From: Calditrichaceae bacterium
GTDB taxonomy: Bacteria; Calditrichota; Calditrichia; RBG-13-44-9; J075
Direction: 5' to 3'
Assembly (NCBI GenBank): GCA_013360445.1
Contig: JABWBP010000040.1
Span: 1-43,505 of the forward strand
Length of the DNA: 43,505 bases
In this document: piece after piece, positions 17,682 through 26,334 of the stretch
How the letters are laid out: each line of letters begins with the position of its first letter
How positions within the stretch are numbered: position 1 is the stretch's first letter
The notes under the pieces: model-generated
Databases searched by the model: none
Told to the model about the DNA's origin: nothing
The model's input: the letters and a program-made list of their open reading frames with translations, nothing else
Position numbers and translations under genes: made by a program

Positions 17682-20600
17682 TCATTTCCGCACTTCCGGC
17701 ACAATGGTCAGTTTGATTTCCTGGCCGTTGCGCAGCGCCGTAACCCCGGTCGGCTCCCCGATTTTGACCGCTTCTAAGGCGTAGGTGTAATCATAAATGT
17801 TGCTGATTTTCTGTCCCGCCAGCCCCACGATAATGTCGCCTTCTTTCAGCCCGGCCTTATCCGCCGGCCCCCCGGCGCGCACGCTGGAGAGGCGCACTCC
17901 CTCGATCTCCCCGGGAACGAAATCCGGCACCGTCCCTAAGTAGGCGCGCAGGGTCTCCCGCCCCCCGCCTTGCGCCTGTTTGCGTTCCACCTTCACGTAA
18001 TCCGGGCGCTCCGCCTGCTTTGCAAGATCGAGGATGAGGTGGTAAGCAAATTTGCCGATGCGCTCCATATCCGGGTAATTCAGGGTCTCGGCGTCATCGC
18101 TGGGGCGGTTGTAATCTTCGTGGCTGCCGGTAAAGAAGCCCAACACCGGAACGCCGCGGGGATAAAAGGCGGTCACGTCCGTGGGCTGGTAGGGATCGTC
18201 CTGCAGCACCAGGTTGAAACCGGCCGGCACGTTGCGTTTTTCGAGCAGTTTTTTCCAGGTCGGGGAAGAGCCGATTCCCTGGAGCAGCAGAGTGTTATCC
18301 TTCATCCGCCCCACCATGTCGAAATTGAGGTACGCCACTACTTTTTCCAGCGCTACGGCAGGGTTTTCCGCAAAGTAGGAGGAACCGATAATGCCTAATT
18401 CTTCTCCGGACCATAAAGCAAACAGGATTCCCCTGCGGAAATCCGCGGGATTTTTCTGGCGGGCATCCGCCAGGGCGGCGGCCAGCTCCAGCACCATGGC
18501 GCTGCCGGAAGCGTTATCATCCGCGCCGTTGTGGATTTGTCCCTCCTCGCCCTTGCGCGCTAAGGAGCCGATCTCGCCGTAGCCGATGTGGTCGTAATGC
18601 GCTCCGATAATGATATATTCGCTTTCACCGGAGCCTCCCGCCGGGGGCCTTTCAGCCGGAGGCAGCAGCGCCAGCACGTTGCGGTCGGTTTTTTTCTCCC
18701 GTTCCACTGCGGCGGAAAATTTTACCTTGACCCCGGGGAAAACGAACCCGCTCTCCGCGTGAGGATTCTCGGTATCCAATTCCGATTGGATTTTTTTTAG
18801 ATCTTTGCCTGCGGCAGCAAAGAGCATTTGCGCGGTTTTACCGCTGATGGAAGCCGCCGGGACGCCGGCGCTGCCCAGGCTGCGATCCGCGGAGAGCGAA
18901 ATCAGCTCCCCGGCGTTGGGGGAATTAGGCCCGCTGAGGATCAATAGCGCTTTCGCGCCGTTTTTGCGCGCCGCCATGGCTTTATATTGCAATCCCGCGT
19001 AAGCATTCAACTCCTGCCGCCGCTCCACGCTCACCGCCTCCGGCGCGTAGCGCAGCGCCAGCACGATCTTATCTTTCACGTCCAACCCGGCGTAGGAATC
19101 GTAGCCCTTGCCGGATTCGCCAGGCACGGACAATCCGTACCCCACAAACACCACTTCTCCCTCCGCCTCGCCGTCCGCGGTAAAGGGCAGGGGGCGGAAA
19201 TCCTGCTCCAGCTTCAGCGAAGCAGGTTTTCCATTTTGCCCGCTAATCGCCAACCGGCATTTTTCGGGAAGGATTTTCACCCCCGCGGGAAAAGGGAATT
19301 CCTGAAAGTAACTGTTATTGCCCCCCGCCGGTTTCAACCCCAGGCTGCGGAAGTGGTCGGCGATGAAATCCGCCGCTTTGCGGGCGCCCACGCTGCCGGT
19401 CATGCGCCCCTCCAATTCATCCGCGGCGAGGTATTGCACGCCGGCCAGCAGATCCGCGGCCAGAATTTGCGGGGAAGGAATACTAACCGGGCTTACCGTT
19501 ACGGTCGCCGGAATGGTGGAAACGTCCAGGGAGGCGCCGCCGGAATCCCGGGCAGGATTGGAAGAGGCGGCGTTCCTTGCCGGGGCGGCTCTCAGGGCGG
19601 CCAAAGCCGCTTCGTGGTTCCAGCCCGCCGTGAACAGTTGCGATTCCCCGCCGGGGGCGCGCCCGGAGGTCCAGACCAGCGTTTTCCCATCCGGCGAAAA
19701 TACCGGCAGGCCGTCGAAGCCCTCGGTGAAGGTGATCCGCAGCGGCTCTTTTTCGCCCCGGCTGTCCACCATGAACACTTCGAAATTGCTGAATCCCAAT
19801 TTATTGGAAGCGAAAAGCACGTACTCCCCGGAAGGATGGTAGTAAGGCCCCCAGGACATCGCCCCGAAATCGGTGAGGCGGCGGCGGTCGGAACCGTCCA
19901 GTTTCATGGTATAAACGTCCGCCAACAGGCCGCCCTCGTCAAAATGCCGCCAGATGATGCGCTGGCCGTCGGGGCTGAAAAAGGGGCCGCCGTCGTAGCC
20001 CGGCCAGTCGGTCAGGCGCTTCTGGCCGGAACCGTCCGCGTTCATGATATAAATTTCCCCGAAGTAGGAGGGGTCCACCGCTAAGCGTTTCTTCTCCTGA
20101 TCGCTAAGCTCAAGCCCTTTCAAGGAGTTTTCTGCCGGGTAACCGTTGCGCAGGGAGCAGAATGCGATTTTTTTGCCATCGGGAGAGTAAGAGGCTTCCG
20201 CATCGTAGCCGTAGGAGGCGGTGAGGCGCTTGAGGTTGCCGCCCTCGCGGTTGGCGGAGAAAATATCCATGTGGACGTCGTAGTCCCAGCTATAGCGGCG
20301 CTCCTGGCCGGAGTTGCGGATTTCGTATTCCGTTTTTTGTTTTTCTACGGCGCCGGGATCGAGGTGGGAGGAGGCAAATAACACTTCGTTGCCGCCGGGC
20401 CGGAAAAAAGCGCAGGTGGTTTTCCCGGTTCCGGGAGACACCCGCCAGCTATCCCCGCTCTCGAAGCTGAGAATGTATATCTGGAAAAAGGGATTTTCCG
20501 GCTCCCGCTCGCTCTGGAAGATCAGGAAGTTTCCGTCGGGGGAAAAATAGCCTTCGCCGGAGCGTTTTCCGTCGTAAATCAACTGGCGAACGTTGGATAA

Positions 20601-20705
20601 AAATTGCGATTCTTTGCCGGCGTCGGATTCCCCCGCTGCGGCGGCGGTAAACACCAGCAACAGCCCGGCGAATATGGAATAGCCAATCGGTTGTATGCGT
20701 TTCAT
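17682..20705 (-). CDS. Exported WD40/TolB-like propeller - M28 aminopeptidase - PDZ fusion
   Basis: This 1007-residue protein starts at 20705, where AGGAGA lies just upstream; an ATG at 20723 would include that ribosome site. After a signal peptide, residues ~40-380 carry PD40 propeller repeats (FSPDGNFLIF, YSPDGKKIAF, FSPDGQRIIW, FSPDGKTLVW). A protease-associated-type insert (~490-660) and an M28 zinc peptidase follow, with metal-binding HYDHIGYG, NGADDNASG, SGEELG, NFDMVGR and a C-terminal His near FFTGSHEDYNRPSDD. Residues ~920-1000 are a PDZ domain (GGPADKAGLKEGDIIVGL). It is probably a periplasmic or surface aminopeptidase that feeds on peptides. The domain combination is long for the family. 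Confidence 0.9.
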   Translation of the reverse strand: MKRIQPIGYSIFAGLLLVFTAAAAGESDAGKESQFLSNVRQLIYDGKRSGEGYFSPDGNFLIFQSEREPENPFFQIYILSFESGDSWRVSPGTGKTTCAFFRPGGNEVLFASSHLDPGAVEKQKTEYEIRNSGQERRYSWDYDVHMDIFSANREGGNLKRLTASYGYDAEASYSPDGKKIAFCSLRNGYPAENSLKGLELSDQEKKRLAVDPSYFGEIYIMNADGSGQKRLTDWPGYDGGPFFSPDGQRIIWRHFDEGGLLADVYTMKLDGSDRRRLTDFGAMSWGPYYHPSGEYVLFASNKLGFSNFEVFMVDSRGEKEPLRITFTEGFDGLPVFSPDGKTLVWTSGRAPGGESQLFTAGWNHEAALAALRAAPARNAASSNPARDSGGASLDVSTIPATVTVSPVSIPSPQILAADLLAGVQYLAADELEGRMTGSVGARKAADFIADHFRSLGLKPAGGNNSYFQEFPFPAGVKILPEKCRLAISGQNGKPASLKLEQDFRPLPFTADGEAEGEVVFVGYGLSVPGESGKGYDSYAGLDVKDKIVLALRYAPEAVSVERRQELNAYAGLQYKAMAARKNGAKALLILSGPNSPNAGELISLSADRSLGSAGVPAASISGKTAQMLFAAAGKDLKKIQSELDTENPHAESGFVFPGVKVKFSAAVEREKKTDRNVLALLPPAERPPAGGSGESEYIIIGAHYDHIGYGEIGSLARKGEEGQIHNGADDNASGSAMVLELAAALADARQKNPADFRRGILFALWSGEELGIIGSSYFAENPAVALEKVVAYLNFDMVGRMKDNTLLLQGIGSSPTWKKLLEKRNVPAGFNLVLQDDPYQPTDVTAFYPRGVPVLGFFTGSHEDYNRPSDDAETLNYPDMERIGKFAYHLILDLAKQAERPDYVKVERKQAQGGGRETLRAYLGTVPDFVPGEIEGVRLSSVRAGGPADKAGLKEGDIIVGLAGQKISNIYDYTYALEAVKIGEPTGVTALRNGQEIKLTIVPEVRK

Positions 20706-20831
20706 GAAAGCATTCTCCTGCATCTAAACTGATTCAAAGAACTCGATTCTCACTCCTCCCGAAAAGGGCGCTAATATAACCCTTTGCTCGCGGGACGGGG
20801 AATGTTTTTGAAAAAAATAGCCTGATTATGC

Positions 20832-21188
20832 CTATGGCCGGGGGAGATTGGGATCGCGATTGTAGAACGTTTTAATCCGGGGATTTTCCAGCCAGAGCGC
20901 CGAAAGAATGGCCAGTAAAGTTACCGCGGCCATAATGGCGGCCATGCGCATCCAGGGCAGCCCCGCGGCCTGGCGCATCCGCAGCGCCGCCAGGGCGGTG
21001 TCGATCCACACCATTGCGCCCAATCCCAATATTGCCTGCCACAGCCGCAGCGCCCAGGATTTCCGAACGAACAAGATCAGCAGCAGCGCAAGAATCAGAA
21101 GCGCCGGAAGGTAGGTTTCCCGCCGCAAAAAATGGGCGGCAAGGAGCAGCGCGGAAAGAATAACCGGGAGCAAGCGGAGTAACATCAC
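20832..21188 (-). CDS. Small integral membrane protein
   Basis: This 118-residue, Leu/Ala-rich protein has three or four membrane helices (about residues 3-20, 26-42, 50-68, 80-99) and a short polar tail. It starts 17 bases after the YwiC-like gene's stop on the same strand, so the two are likely co-transcribed. I recognise no family. Its proximity to YwiC suggests a membrane partner (inference). Confidence 0.6.
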   Translation of the reverse strand: MMLLRLLPVILSALLLAAHFLRRETYLPALLILALLLILFVRKSWALRLWQAILGLGAMVWIDTALAALRMRQAAGLPWMRMAAIMAAVTLLAILSALWLENPRIKTFYNRDPNLPRP

Positions 21189-21205
21189 ACTAAATGGCTC
21201 TTATT

Positions 21206-22012
21206 TTAAAGATCAATCCAATACCCCAGCGCGACCAGCAAAACGGCCAGCGCGCCATATACCAGTTCCAGGATTCCGATTTTTTTCGCCGGGGCGGGGC
21301 GGCGCAGGGGCGATAACCCCACGGCCGCGCGCAGCAGAAGGAGCATTAGCGCCGGGACGGCCAGCCAGGGCAGCAGTTCCAGGCGCACCAGCGCTACCGC
21401 GACCGCCAGGCCGGCGAGATGGGCGAGCAGCGTTGGCAAAGCAGAAATTTTCCCCCCGCGCTCCAGGCGCAGCCGCACCCGCACATAGACAATGGAGGGG
21501 AGCGCCCGCGCCAATAGAACCGTCCAGAGCGCCAGGGCCTTGCCCTCCGGCCATCCCCCGGCAAGGGCGATAGCGGAGGCTGCCGCGGAGAGCGCCAGCG
21601 GCCCGGCCAGTTGGGGAATCCATTCCCGGCCCTGCTTTTGGGCGTCGTAGGCCAGGTAGATGAGGGCGAAAGGGAGCGCCGGAACCAGCGGCCGCAAGGC
21701 ATAAAAACCGGCGCTCATGCCCGCCGCAATAATGCCAGCCAGGGCGACGGCCGCATACAGCACCATGAACCGTTCGGCCAAAGGCGTTCTGGGGTAGCGT
21801 TTTCCCCGCCGCCAGTCGGAAAAAGCGATTTTGAAGGGATGGCGCGCCAGGAATCCGGCAATCGCGGCGACGCCGATGAGCGCACCCGGCCAGGAGGGCG
21901 CTGTTAACAATCCTAACGCCACCGGCTCTAACAGGAATCCCCAGCCGCCGTGCTCCACGGGCAGGGCGAGGGGTTTGAGTTTGATTTTATGGGATGTATT
22001 GGGTGCGTTCAC
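21206..22012 (-). CDS. YwiC-like multi-pass membrane protein
   Basis: About 268 residues if it starts at the GTG at 22012; the frame is open upstream to 22153, but that segment lacks hydrophobic or family character. The N-terminal LPVEHGGWGFLLEPVALGLL matches the YwiC-like family signature (EHGxWxFL). Roughly eight to nine membrane helices follow. Bacillus ywiC sits beside the nitrate-reductase/fnr genes, and the present gene lies within 6 kb of a DMSO-reductase-family enzyme. Function is unknown in all members. Confidence 0.75.
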   Translation of the reverse strand: MNAPNTSHKIKLKPLALPVEHGGWGFLLEPVALGLLTAPSWPGALIGVAAIAGFLARHPFKIAFSDWRRGKRYPRTPLAERFMVLYAAVALAGIIAAGMSAGFYALRPLVPALPFALIYLAYDAQKQGREWIPQLAGPLALSAAASAIALAGGWPEGKALALWTVLLARALPSIVYVRVRLRLERGGKISALPTLLAHLAGLAVAVALVRLELLPWLAVPALMLLLLRAAVGLSPLRRPAPAKKIGILELVYGALAVLLVALGYWIDL

Positions 22013-22418
22013 TTTTCGGCAGCACAGGGATTTAAACTCATTCCTTTTTGTTGAACTGGAAGATAACCGAATTCTTGCTGAAAAAGTATGCGAAAAAACT
22101 GCCCGAAAATCAATCGCAATTAATTTTAGATGAGGGGGAACCTGCATTTGCATCGCCGGGCGGCGAATTACCGAATGCTCTCATTGAGGTTATGGTTCCC
22201 ATGCTGTAAGCCGCGCAATCTTTGTAAAACCGCCCGGCGTTGCTGTATTCACCGCTTGATTTCCGGAAACTCGAGAGTTATACTGCGAGCGGCTTTTCCG
22301 GCCACGCCGGTGGGCGCTTCACGGAAAAGCCGGGATCCCATTTCGGATGATCTCCAATGTCTGATATCTTTGGCGTTTCTGCCATCCGGCATCAAACCCC
22401 TAAACCACCTGACTACCC
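22013..22418. other. Divergent intergenic region with a strong hairpin
   Basis: This ~400-base gap separates the leftward YwiC gene from the rightward dehydrogenase. An 11-bp perfect inverted repeat (22290-22300 cggcttttccg with 22322-22332) encloses 21 bases, about 87 bases before the dehydrogenase ATG. It lacks a U-tract. It could be an mRNA leader structure or an operator. Nothing else stands out. Confidence 0.5.
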
Positions 22419-23444
22419 ATGAAAACCATGCATGCAATCGTTTTCCAGGAAGAGAAGAACTTCGATTCCCTGCAAATTCGCGAAGCGCCCTATCCCGAAC
22501 CCCAGCCCGGGGAAGCGGTGGTGCGCATCCGCGCCGCGGCGCTGAACCGTCGCGACGTGTGGATTACCCAGGGGCGCTACCCCAACGTGCGGGTTCCGCT
22601 GATCCTCGGCTCGGACGGGGCCGGAATCGTCGAACAGGTCGGGGAGGGAGTCGATCCCAAATGGCTGGGCCAGGCGGTGATCATCAATCCCGCGCTGGAT
22701 TGGGGGAATGATCCCCGGGTGCAGCAATCCGGCTTCCGCATCTTAGGAGTGCCGGATGACGGAACCCAGGCGGAATACGTGCGCGTTCCGGCGCGGAATT
22801 TATGGTCCAGGCCGGAATATCTCACCTTTGAAGAGGCCGCCGCCCTGCCCCTGGGAGGCCTGACCGGCTACCGCGCCCTCTTTACCCGGGGGCAATTGGC
22901 CGCGGGGGAAACCGTGCTGATCACCGGCGTCGGCGGAGGGGTGGCGGCGCTGATGCTGCAAATGGCCCTGGCGGCCGGCGCGGCGGCGCTGGTAACCTCC
23001 GCCAGCGATGATAAAATTCAGCGGGCGGTGCAGGCGGGAGCCAAAGGCGGGGCAAATTATAGAACCGAAGGCTGGGAGCAGGAAATCCTCCGGCTGGCCG
23101 GTGATACGGGAGTGGATTTGATCATCGACAGCGCCGGGGGGGAGGGCTTCGACAAATTGATCGAAATCGTGAAACCGGGGGGGCGGATCGTTCTCTTCGG
23201 GATTACCGCGGGAAGGTTTTCCCGCATCAGCCTGAACAAAGTGTACTGGCGGCAAATCAGCATCCTGGGAACCACCATGGGCAGCGAAGCCGATTTCGCG
23301 CAGATGGTGCAGTTCTTCCAAACCCAGCACATCAAACCGGCCATAGACGGGGTGTACCCCTTTTCCCGCTTCCGGGAGGCCTACCAGCGCATGATGCAGG
23401 GGGAGCAATTCGGGAAGATTGTGCTGGCCCCGGATTTCGATTAG
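22419..23444 (+). CDS. Zinc-independent medium-chain dehydrogenase (quinone-oxidoreductase-like)
   Basis: This 341-residue protein belongs to the MDR superfamily. The N-terminal GroES-like domain (LNRRDVWITQGRYP, PLILGSDGAGIVEQVGEGV) lacks the catalytic zinc cysteine, as in the quinone oxidoreductase branch. The Rossmann fold is marked by GVGGGVAALMLQMA. The enzyme is expected to reduce quinones or enones with NAD(P)H. The start could be 22419 or the ATG three codons later; no ribosome site decides. It converges with the nitrilase gene across a 32-base hairpin gap. Confidence 0.88.
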   Translation: MKTMHAIVFQEEKNFDSLQIREAPYPEPQPGEAVVRIRAAALNRRDVWITQGRYPNVRVPLILGSDGAGIVEQVGEGVDPKWLGQAVIINPALDWGNDPRVQQSGFRILGVPDDGTQAEYVRVPARNLWSRPEYLTFEEAAALPLGGLTGYRALFTRGQLAAGETVLITGVGGGVAALMLQMALAAGAAALVTSASDDKIQRAVQAGAKGGANYRTEGWEQEILRLAGDTGVDLIIDSAGGEGFDKLIEIVKPGGRIVLFGITAGRFSRISLNKVYWRQISILGTTMGSEADFAQMVQFFQTQHIKPAIDGVYPFSRFREAYQRMMQGEQFGKIVLAPDFD

Positions 23445-23470
23445 GAGTGCAAAACTTCAGTTTTGCACTC
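23445..23470. terminator. Hairpin in the convergent gap
   Basis: A perfect 11-bp stem (gagtgcaaaac/gttttgcactc) with loop ttca sits immediately after the dehydrogenase stop and six bases before the leftward nitrilase stop. It may end transcription from both sides, although neither side has a U-run outside the stem. The gtgcaaaa word also appears in the stutter at 40704-40733. Confidence 0.5.
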
Positions 23471-23476
23471 GATTGC

Positions 23477-24274
23477 TCAGCGCAGCAAGGGCTTGTAAAA
23501 TTGCGGGCGGCGGTCCTGCAGCAGATCATTCCGCGGGGTCATCATCTTGTCCCGCGCCAGCCCTGGATCGATCTCTGTGATATACAGTTCTTCCTTTTGG
23601 GAATAGGCGCGGTGGAGCAGTTTCCCTTTGGGCGCGACCACCTGGCTCTTGCCGGTAAAGCGCAGCTCCCCGTGCGGGCGTTTGTCCGCCCCGAAACGGT
23701 TGGCGGTGACTGCAAAAACCGCGTTTTCGGTGCAGCGGGCGAGCATGGATTGCTGGCAGTAACTGAGCACGAGGTTGGAGGGGTGGCAGATGATATCCGC
23801 GCCGGCCAGCGCCAGCGTGCGGGCGACTTCCGGGAAAATCCAGTCGAAACAGATCATCATGCCGATCTTTGCCCTGCGCACTTCCTGCGCCGTTAGCGGG
23901 ATATCCCCGGGGTCGAACCAGCTTTTCTCCTCATTGAACAGATGCAGCTTGCGGTAGGTGTGCGCCAGACCCTCCGGCCCTAACAGCAGGGCGCTGTTGA
24001 AATACTTATCTTTCTGCTTTTCCGCAAAGCCGGTCACGAGGTAAAAATTCCGCTCCCGGCACAGGGCCGCCAGACTCTCTACCGTGGTAGAGCGGTGGGG
24101 GTCCTCCGCCAGGGTTTTCACTTCATCCCGGTCGCGGAAATAGTAGCCGCTGAAGGGCAGCTCCGGGAGCACGATGAGGTCTGCGCTGGCCTGCCGCAGC
24201 GCCTGGATCACTTTCGATACATTTTGATTTACCCGCCCGAAGCGGGGGCGGAACTGGTAGTAGCCGATTTTCAT
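23477..24274 (-). CDS. Carbon-nitrogen hydrolase (nitrilase superfamily)
   Basis: This 265-residue enzyme starts at 24274 (MKIGYYQFRP) behind GGGAAG; a longer GTG/ATG start at 24304 adds ten poor residues. The catalytic triad is complete: E38 (LPELPFSGY), K109 (YRKLHLF) and C142 (MICFDW). It hydrolyses an amide or nitrile through a cysteine acyl intermediate. FNEEKSWFDPGD is seen in the omega-amidase/N-carbamoylputrescine amidase/beta-ureidopropionase group. A ureido substrate would fit the nearby NCS1 and hydroxylase genes, but that link is speculative. Confidence 0.9.
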   Translation of the reverse strand: MKIGYYQFRPRFGRVNQNVSKVIQALRQASADLIVLPELPFSGYYFRDRDEVKTLAEDPHRSTTVESLAALCRERNFYLVTGFAEKQKDKYFNSALLLGPEGLAHTYRKLHLFNEEKSWFDPGDIPLTAQEVRRAKIGMMICFDWIFPEVARTLALAGADIICHPSNLVLSYCQQSMLARCTENAVFAVTANRFGADKRPHGELRFTGKSQVVAPKGKLLHRAYSQKEELYITEIDPGLARDKMMTPRNDLLQDRRPQFYKPLLR

Positions 24275-24336
24275 ATTCTTCCCGGGGGTTTGATTTGAGT
24301 GCACGGTAATTGAGTGTAACCAAAACGTTGCTTGAT

Positions 24337-25728
24337 TTATACTGCCTCCCGTTCTTGCGCCATTGCCCCCAAGCGTTTTTCCATATCCGCGCCCATCTGC
24401 CGCCGCGGGGTTACCACCTCCAACTCCAGGTAGTATTCGCAGCGGTCGATGATTTCTCCGATCATCACCCCGGCGGCGACATAGCTGAAAGCGCTTCCCG
24501 CAGTTTCCAACCCCGCCAGTCCCGGCAATGCGAACCCTAATCCCACCCGCAGCAGGCTCAACATTGGCCGGGCGGGGCGGCCCTGTTTTTGAAAGCGTAT
24601 TTTCCGGCGGGCGTACAGCCCTAATTTTACCAGTCCCGCCAGCCCGAAGAGCAGCGCGTTCCCGGAAAAAAGCCCCGCCAGGCAGAAGCCGGTGAGCAGA
24701 ACGCTTGCGCTGTGCCAGGAAGAGACCGGGCGGGGTTGGGGGATTACCCGGTACACTTTATCCATCGAGAACAGCGCCGCAGCCCCTGCCAGCGCCGCCA
24801 GCCCGCCGATGAGCTTGCTGCCCGGCCAGGCCAGCAGGTACAGCGCCGCCAAACCCATGAAAACGGAGAAAAAAATGACCTCCCGGCTCAGCCAGGAATT
24901 GCGCCAGTTCAAAATCGCCCGCCAGGCGCGGAATTTCTTCCCCAGGTGCAGGGTGCTCAGGCCCATTCCCGCCATGCCCGCAGCTAAAAATGCGATTGGA
25001 TTTAGAGAAACGCCGGAGAGCAGCTTTGCGCCGGTCATTCCCGCCAGCGCCGCGGCGACCAGGGTAAACGCGGCCAGGGTCCACTCGGATTTCAGGCGGA
25101 TCTTCGCCGCAGACGCCTTCGGTGAGGGCGGAAAATTCCCGGCGTCGAGCATGCCGGCCGCCACCTCTCCCGCCGGCGCAGCGCTGCACTCCGGCGCCTG
25201 CGTTCCCTCCCGCAGGGGGATGAAACGGATCGCCGGGCGAATGCCGGTCTCCGGGAAACCGGCAATGGCCCCGGCGTTCCCGCTCTCCGCGTACTCCCCG
25301 ATTTGCAGCGCCCCGGTGGGGCAGAGCGCCGCACAGGCCGGCTCCTGCCCCTCTTGCAGGCGATGGTTGCAGAAGGTGCACTTCTCCATCACCCCCGCGG
25401 CGGGATTGAACTTCGGGGCGTCGTAAGGGCACACCCAGGAGCAGTACTTGCAGCCGATGCAGGAATCTCGGTCGATGATCACCGCGCCAGTGGCGGGGTC
25501 CCGGGAATAGGCCAGCGCCGGACAGTATTTCATGCACGGCGCATCTAAGCAGTGGTTGCAGGCCAGGGAGAGGTGGAACAGGGGAATGCCCGGGTAGCGC
25601 GCCTCGTTGAAGGTGTGAATCTCCCGCCAGGGGCGCTGCGGCGCCAGCTCGTTCTCGATGACACAGGCCACCTGGCAGGCCTGGCAGCCGGTGCATTTGT
25701 TCAAATCGAAGATGAAGCTGTGTTGCAT
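24337..25728 (-). CDS. Fused iron-sulfur and membrane-anchor subunit of a DMSO-reductase-family enzyme (DmsB-DmsC fusion)
   Basis: This 463-residue protein starts at 25728 (MQHSFIFDLNKCTGC) behind GGGGAA. Residues 1-~190 hold four [4Fe-4S] motifs: CTGCQACQVAC (C12, C15, C18, C22), CNHCLDAPCMKYC, CIGCKYCSWVC and CTFC...CAALC. After a linker, residues ~240-440 have about eight membrane helices of the DmsC anchor type. Electrons would pass from the quinol pool through the anchor and clusters to the catalytic subunit (26331-28391), upstream on the same strand. The two genes are separated by a ~600-base insertion of stutter repeats and a four-helix-bundle gene. Confidence 0.9.
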   Translation of the reverse strand: MQHSFIFDLNKCTGCQACQVACVIENELAPQRPWREIHTFNEARYPGIPLFHLSLACNHCLDAPCMKYCPALAYSRDPATGAVIIDRDSCIGCKYCSWVCPYDAPKFNPAAGVMEKCTFCNHRLQEGQEPACAALCPTGALQIGEYAESGNAGAIAGFPETGIRPAIRFIPLREGTQAPECSAAPAGEVAAGMLDAGNFPPSPKASAAKIRLKSEWTLAAFTLVAAALAGMTGAKLLSGVSLNPIAFLAAGMAGMGLSTLHLGKKFRAWRAILNWRNSWLSREVIFFSVFMGLAALYLLAWPGSKLIGGLAALAGAAALFSMDKVYRVIPQPRPVSSWHSASVLLTGFCLAGLFSGNALLFGLAGLVKLGLYARRKIRFQKQGRPARPMLSLLRVGLGFALPGLAGLETAGSAFSYVAAGVMIGEIIDRCEYYLELEVVTPRRQMGADMEKRLGAMAQEREAV

Positions 25729-25762
25729 GGGGGTTCCCCGGGTTGGTTTGTCGCCGGAATGT

Positions 25763-26334
25763 GAGTAGGCAGTAGGCCAGTAGGCAGTAGGCAAATTTTC
25801 ACCTAAATTTTCTGCAGCGTTACGGTTCTTTGAAGCGGTTTTGCTGGTATTTTTCGGGATGTTCAAGCATGTGGTTTAGCAAACGGCCAACTTCTTCGGA
25901 TTTTCCGGTAAGGCCGGATTATAGCGCTTTTGAGATGTATTTACAGGCCAGCGCGAAATCTAACCATACCTGGGTCTCGCTGTTTTCCATATCCGCATCA
26001 GAAACTTTACTGATAAAATGCGCCTCATATTGTCTTTTTCGATAGCCCTCTCCAAGATTTGCGCAAACTGACCGGGACGCTTTTCGAATTTGCATGGTTA
26101 ATCCGAACATTTCATCTTTCGGAAAACCTTTGCTCATTTCAAAAATCTCCATCGCCAGAGCAAAGGCTTTTTTATAGACCGTCAAAGATTTGAAATTCTG
26201 CTTCATACTACCTCCTCCTTTCTTTTAATTGCCTATTTGCCTACTGCCTACTGCCTACTGCCTACTTGCCTACTCGCCTACTGCCTACTCGCCTACTCGC
26301 CTACGGCCTACTCGCCTACTGCCTACTCGCCTAC
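25763..26334. mobile_element. Four-helix-bundle gene bounded by inverted tgcctac arrays
   Basis: The left array (25763-25795) reads gagtaggcagtaggccagta and so on. The right array (26229-26334) is the reverse complement, about thirteen imperfect copies of an eight-base unit (gcctactc/gcctactg). Between them lies only the four-helix-bundle gene. The unit separates the catalytic and FeS/anchor genes of one molybdoenzyme, and its right array contains the TAG stop of the catalytic subunit. Symmetry, location and repeat-supplied stop parallel the GxxExxY element at 13095-13544. Confidence 0.65.
25820..26206 (-). pseudogene. Four-helix-bundle protein (23S rRNA intervening-sequence/S23 family), interrupted by an in-frame stop
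   Basis: The first 95 codons (LTVYKKAFALAMEIFEMSKG, QIRKASRSVCANLGEGYRKR) are the classic S23/four-helix-bundle family. A TAA at 25919-25921 cuts the protein after KYISKAL. Reading on in the same frame gives SGLTGKSEEVGRLLNHMLEH and ends at a second TAA (25820-25822). That is the family's normal C-terminus, giving a usual 128-codon length. One substitution (Tyr TAT to TAA) explains the break. Members occur in 23S rRNA inserts and scattered in genomes; DGR Avd proteins are distant relatives. It is probably inactive or makes a truncated bundle. Confidence 0.88.

Noticed and set aside
26229-26334. CRISPR or simple microsatellite
   Set aside because: The unit is only about eight bases with no spacers, and it has an inverted partner on the other side of the four-helix gene, so it is treated as an element end.
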